Below, piece by piece: positions 6,891 to 7,399 of a stretch of 7,399 nt of DNA. The stretch covers positions 8,584 through 15,982 of the forward strand of contig PAWI01000034.1 in the NCBI GenBank assembly GCA_002713485.1. Reading direction: 5' to 3'. Numbering within the stretch: the first letter of the stretch is position 1; the number at the start of each line of letters is the position of its first letter. Origin of the DNA: Acidimicrobiaceae bacterium (GTDB taxonomy: Bacteria; Actinomycetota; Acidimicrobiia; Acidimicrobiales; UBA8592). The notes beneath the pieces are model-generated. The model saw only the letters and a program-made list of their open reading frames with translations. It had not been told where the DNA came from and did not search any database. The translations under genes and the position numbers were made by a program.

Positions 6891-7399
6891 ATGGAAATTT
6901 ACACACCAAATGGGAATACAGGAGAGCCAGAAAGGTCGCTCTCTCCCCCTCTACCTCTTCTAACTGGATTATCGCTAGGAATCCTTGATAATACGAAACC
7001 CAATGCGGGAGTTCTTCTGGATCGCCTCGCTGATCGACTCTCGGATCGAGTCGGTTTAAAAATAGGTTTAACAGAGACAAAAAACGCTGCCCTTGCAGCG
7101 CCTACCGAGGTGCTGAATACCCTTTCAAAGGAAGTTCAAGTTGTCTTGACAGGATCAGCTGATTGAGGAAGCTGCACCTCATGGAGTGTCCATGACGCAG
7201 TACAACTTGAAACAGCAGGAATCCCCACAGTTGTGATCACAACCACAAACTTCCGTGAGCTCACCGAACAACAAATAGAAAGTGAAGCGAAGGCGGCTGA
7301 ACGGGCAAGAAACAAGAATCGTTTAGGATTGGACAATTCAGTTGATTCACAGTTGAGTTGTTTGGGCGATGAATCTGGAACGTCGAAAGACCCAGAAGG
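6891..7399 (+). CDS. UGSC-family selenoprotein with in-frame TGA as selenocysteine, 3' end off-window
   Basis: The frame starts at ATG 6891 and runs 91 codons to TGA at 7164-7166. It then continues open for 77 more codons to the window edge. Read as selenocysteine, the TGA gives Sec92-Gly-Ser-Cys95, a UxxC redox pair like the CxxC of thioredoxin-fold proteins. The flanks look like one continuous domain: ILDNTKPNAGVLLDRLADRL (31-50), VQVVLTGSAD before Sec92, then GSCTSWSVHDAVQLETAGIP and TVVITTTNF. I recognise this as the UGSC-containing (seleno)protein family described from marine metagenomes, whose biochemical role I do not know. A SECIS-like hairpin follows the TGA. The gene follows the WGDGLPI gene by 10 bases. 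From about residue 120 the sequence is hydrophilic and charged, perhaps a linker. Conventional annotation would wrongly stop the protein at residue 91. A true nonsense mutation is the alternative and seems unlikely. Confidence 0.88.
7164..7201 (+). promoter_or_regulatory. Bacterial SECIS element: selenocysteine TGA and downstream hairpin
   Basis: TGA at 7164-7166 is followed by a stem-loop inside the coding sequence. The upper stem is TCATGGA (7179-7185) paired perfectly with TCCATGA (7189-7195) around a GTG loop (7186-7188). Below it, GCTGC (7171-7175) pairs with GCAGT (7197-7201) through four Watson-Crick pairs and one G-U, across a small internal loop (ACC opposite C). The apical loop starts 20 bases after the TGA and its first base is G. 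Both match the known pattern for bacterial SECIS elements, which bind SelB to recode UGA. Confidence 0.8.

Noticed and set aside
7164..7166. TGA read as a true stop, making a 91-residue protein or a pseudogene
   Set aside because: The frame continues open with a conserved-looking UGSC motif, a SECIS-like hairpin follows, and the gene has a strong ribosome binding site. A nonsense mutation would not be expected to come with these.
7136..7336. Minus-strand open frame of 66 codons
   Set aside because: It lies antisense to the selenoprotein frame, has no recognisable motif and no ribosome binding site, and is best explained as a shadow.
1..7399. Mobile elements, CRISPR arrays, tRNA or rRNA genes
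   Set aside because: I saw no transposase or integrase, no regularly spaced repeats and no tRNA-like or rRNA-like segment; coding sequence fills nearly the whole window.

Overview
The window shows ordinary bacterial gene organisation: compact, intergenic gaps of 50 bases or less, Shine-Dalgarno motifs before several genes, and base composition a little below half G+C by eye. No rRNA or tRNA gene is present to fix the taxon. The gene mix (ThrH-like phosphatase, soluble P450, acyl-CoA dehydrogenase, dienoyl-CoA-reductase-like flavoenzyme, UGSC selenoprotein) fits an aerobic, lipid- or terpenoid-degrading, probably marine planktonic bacterium. UGSC-type selenoproteins are known from marine metagenomes. 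The habitat and taxon are inference only.

Layout. (1) Bases 1-324, plus strand: the 3' half of a ThrH-type HAD phosphatase gene, cut by the window edge. (2) Bases 321-5790, minus strand: a tight five-gene unit reading right to left: TetR-family regulator, Bcp-type peroxiredoxin, acyl-CoA dehydrogenase, two-domain old-yellow-enzyme/2,4-dienoyl-CoA-reductase-like flavoprotein, and cytochrome P450. Gaps inside the unit are about 50, 14, 33 and 6 bases, so it is probably one operon. Its last gene meets thrH tail to tail with a 4-base overlap. (3) Bases 5791-5833: a 43-base divergent control region with an imperfect GTCT...AGAC inverted repeat, a candidate TetR operator. (4) Bases 5834-7399, plus strand: two genes 10 bases apart. 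The first is an unrecognised 348-residue protein with a WGDGLPI motif. The second is a protein whose reading frame crosses an in-frame TGA at 7164-7166.

Main discovery. The TGA in the last gene is very likely a selenocysteine codon and not the end of the gene. Reading through gives Sec-Gly-Ser-Cys (UGSC) inside a well-formed protein context (VVLTGSAD-U-GSCTSWSVHDAV) that stays open to the window edge. A hairpin with a 7-bp perfect upper stem and a GTG loop starting with G begins just downstream of the TGA, where a bacterial SECIS element should be. A standard gene caller would truncate this protein at 91 residues.

How the genes may work together. P450, flavoprotein and acyl-CoA dehydrogenase form a plausible oxidation route for a hydrophobic acid or its CoA ester (sterol side chain, isoprenoid or cyclic enone). 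The peroxiredoxin could remove peroxide leaked by these enzymes, and the TetR protein could control both directions from the shared control region. The WGDGLPI protein and the UGSC selenoprotein look like a two-component unit of unknown function, possibly part of the same pathway. This linkage is inferred from gene order only.
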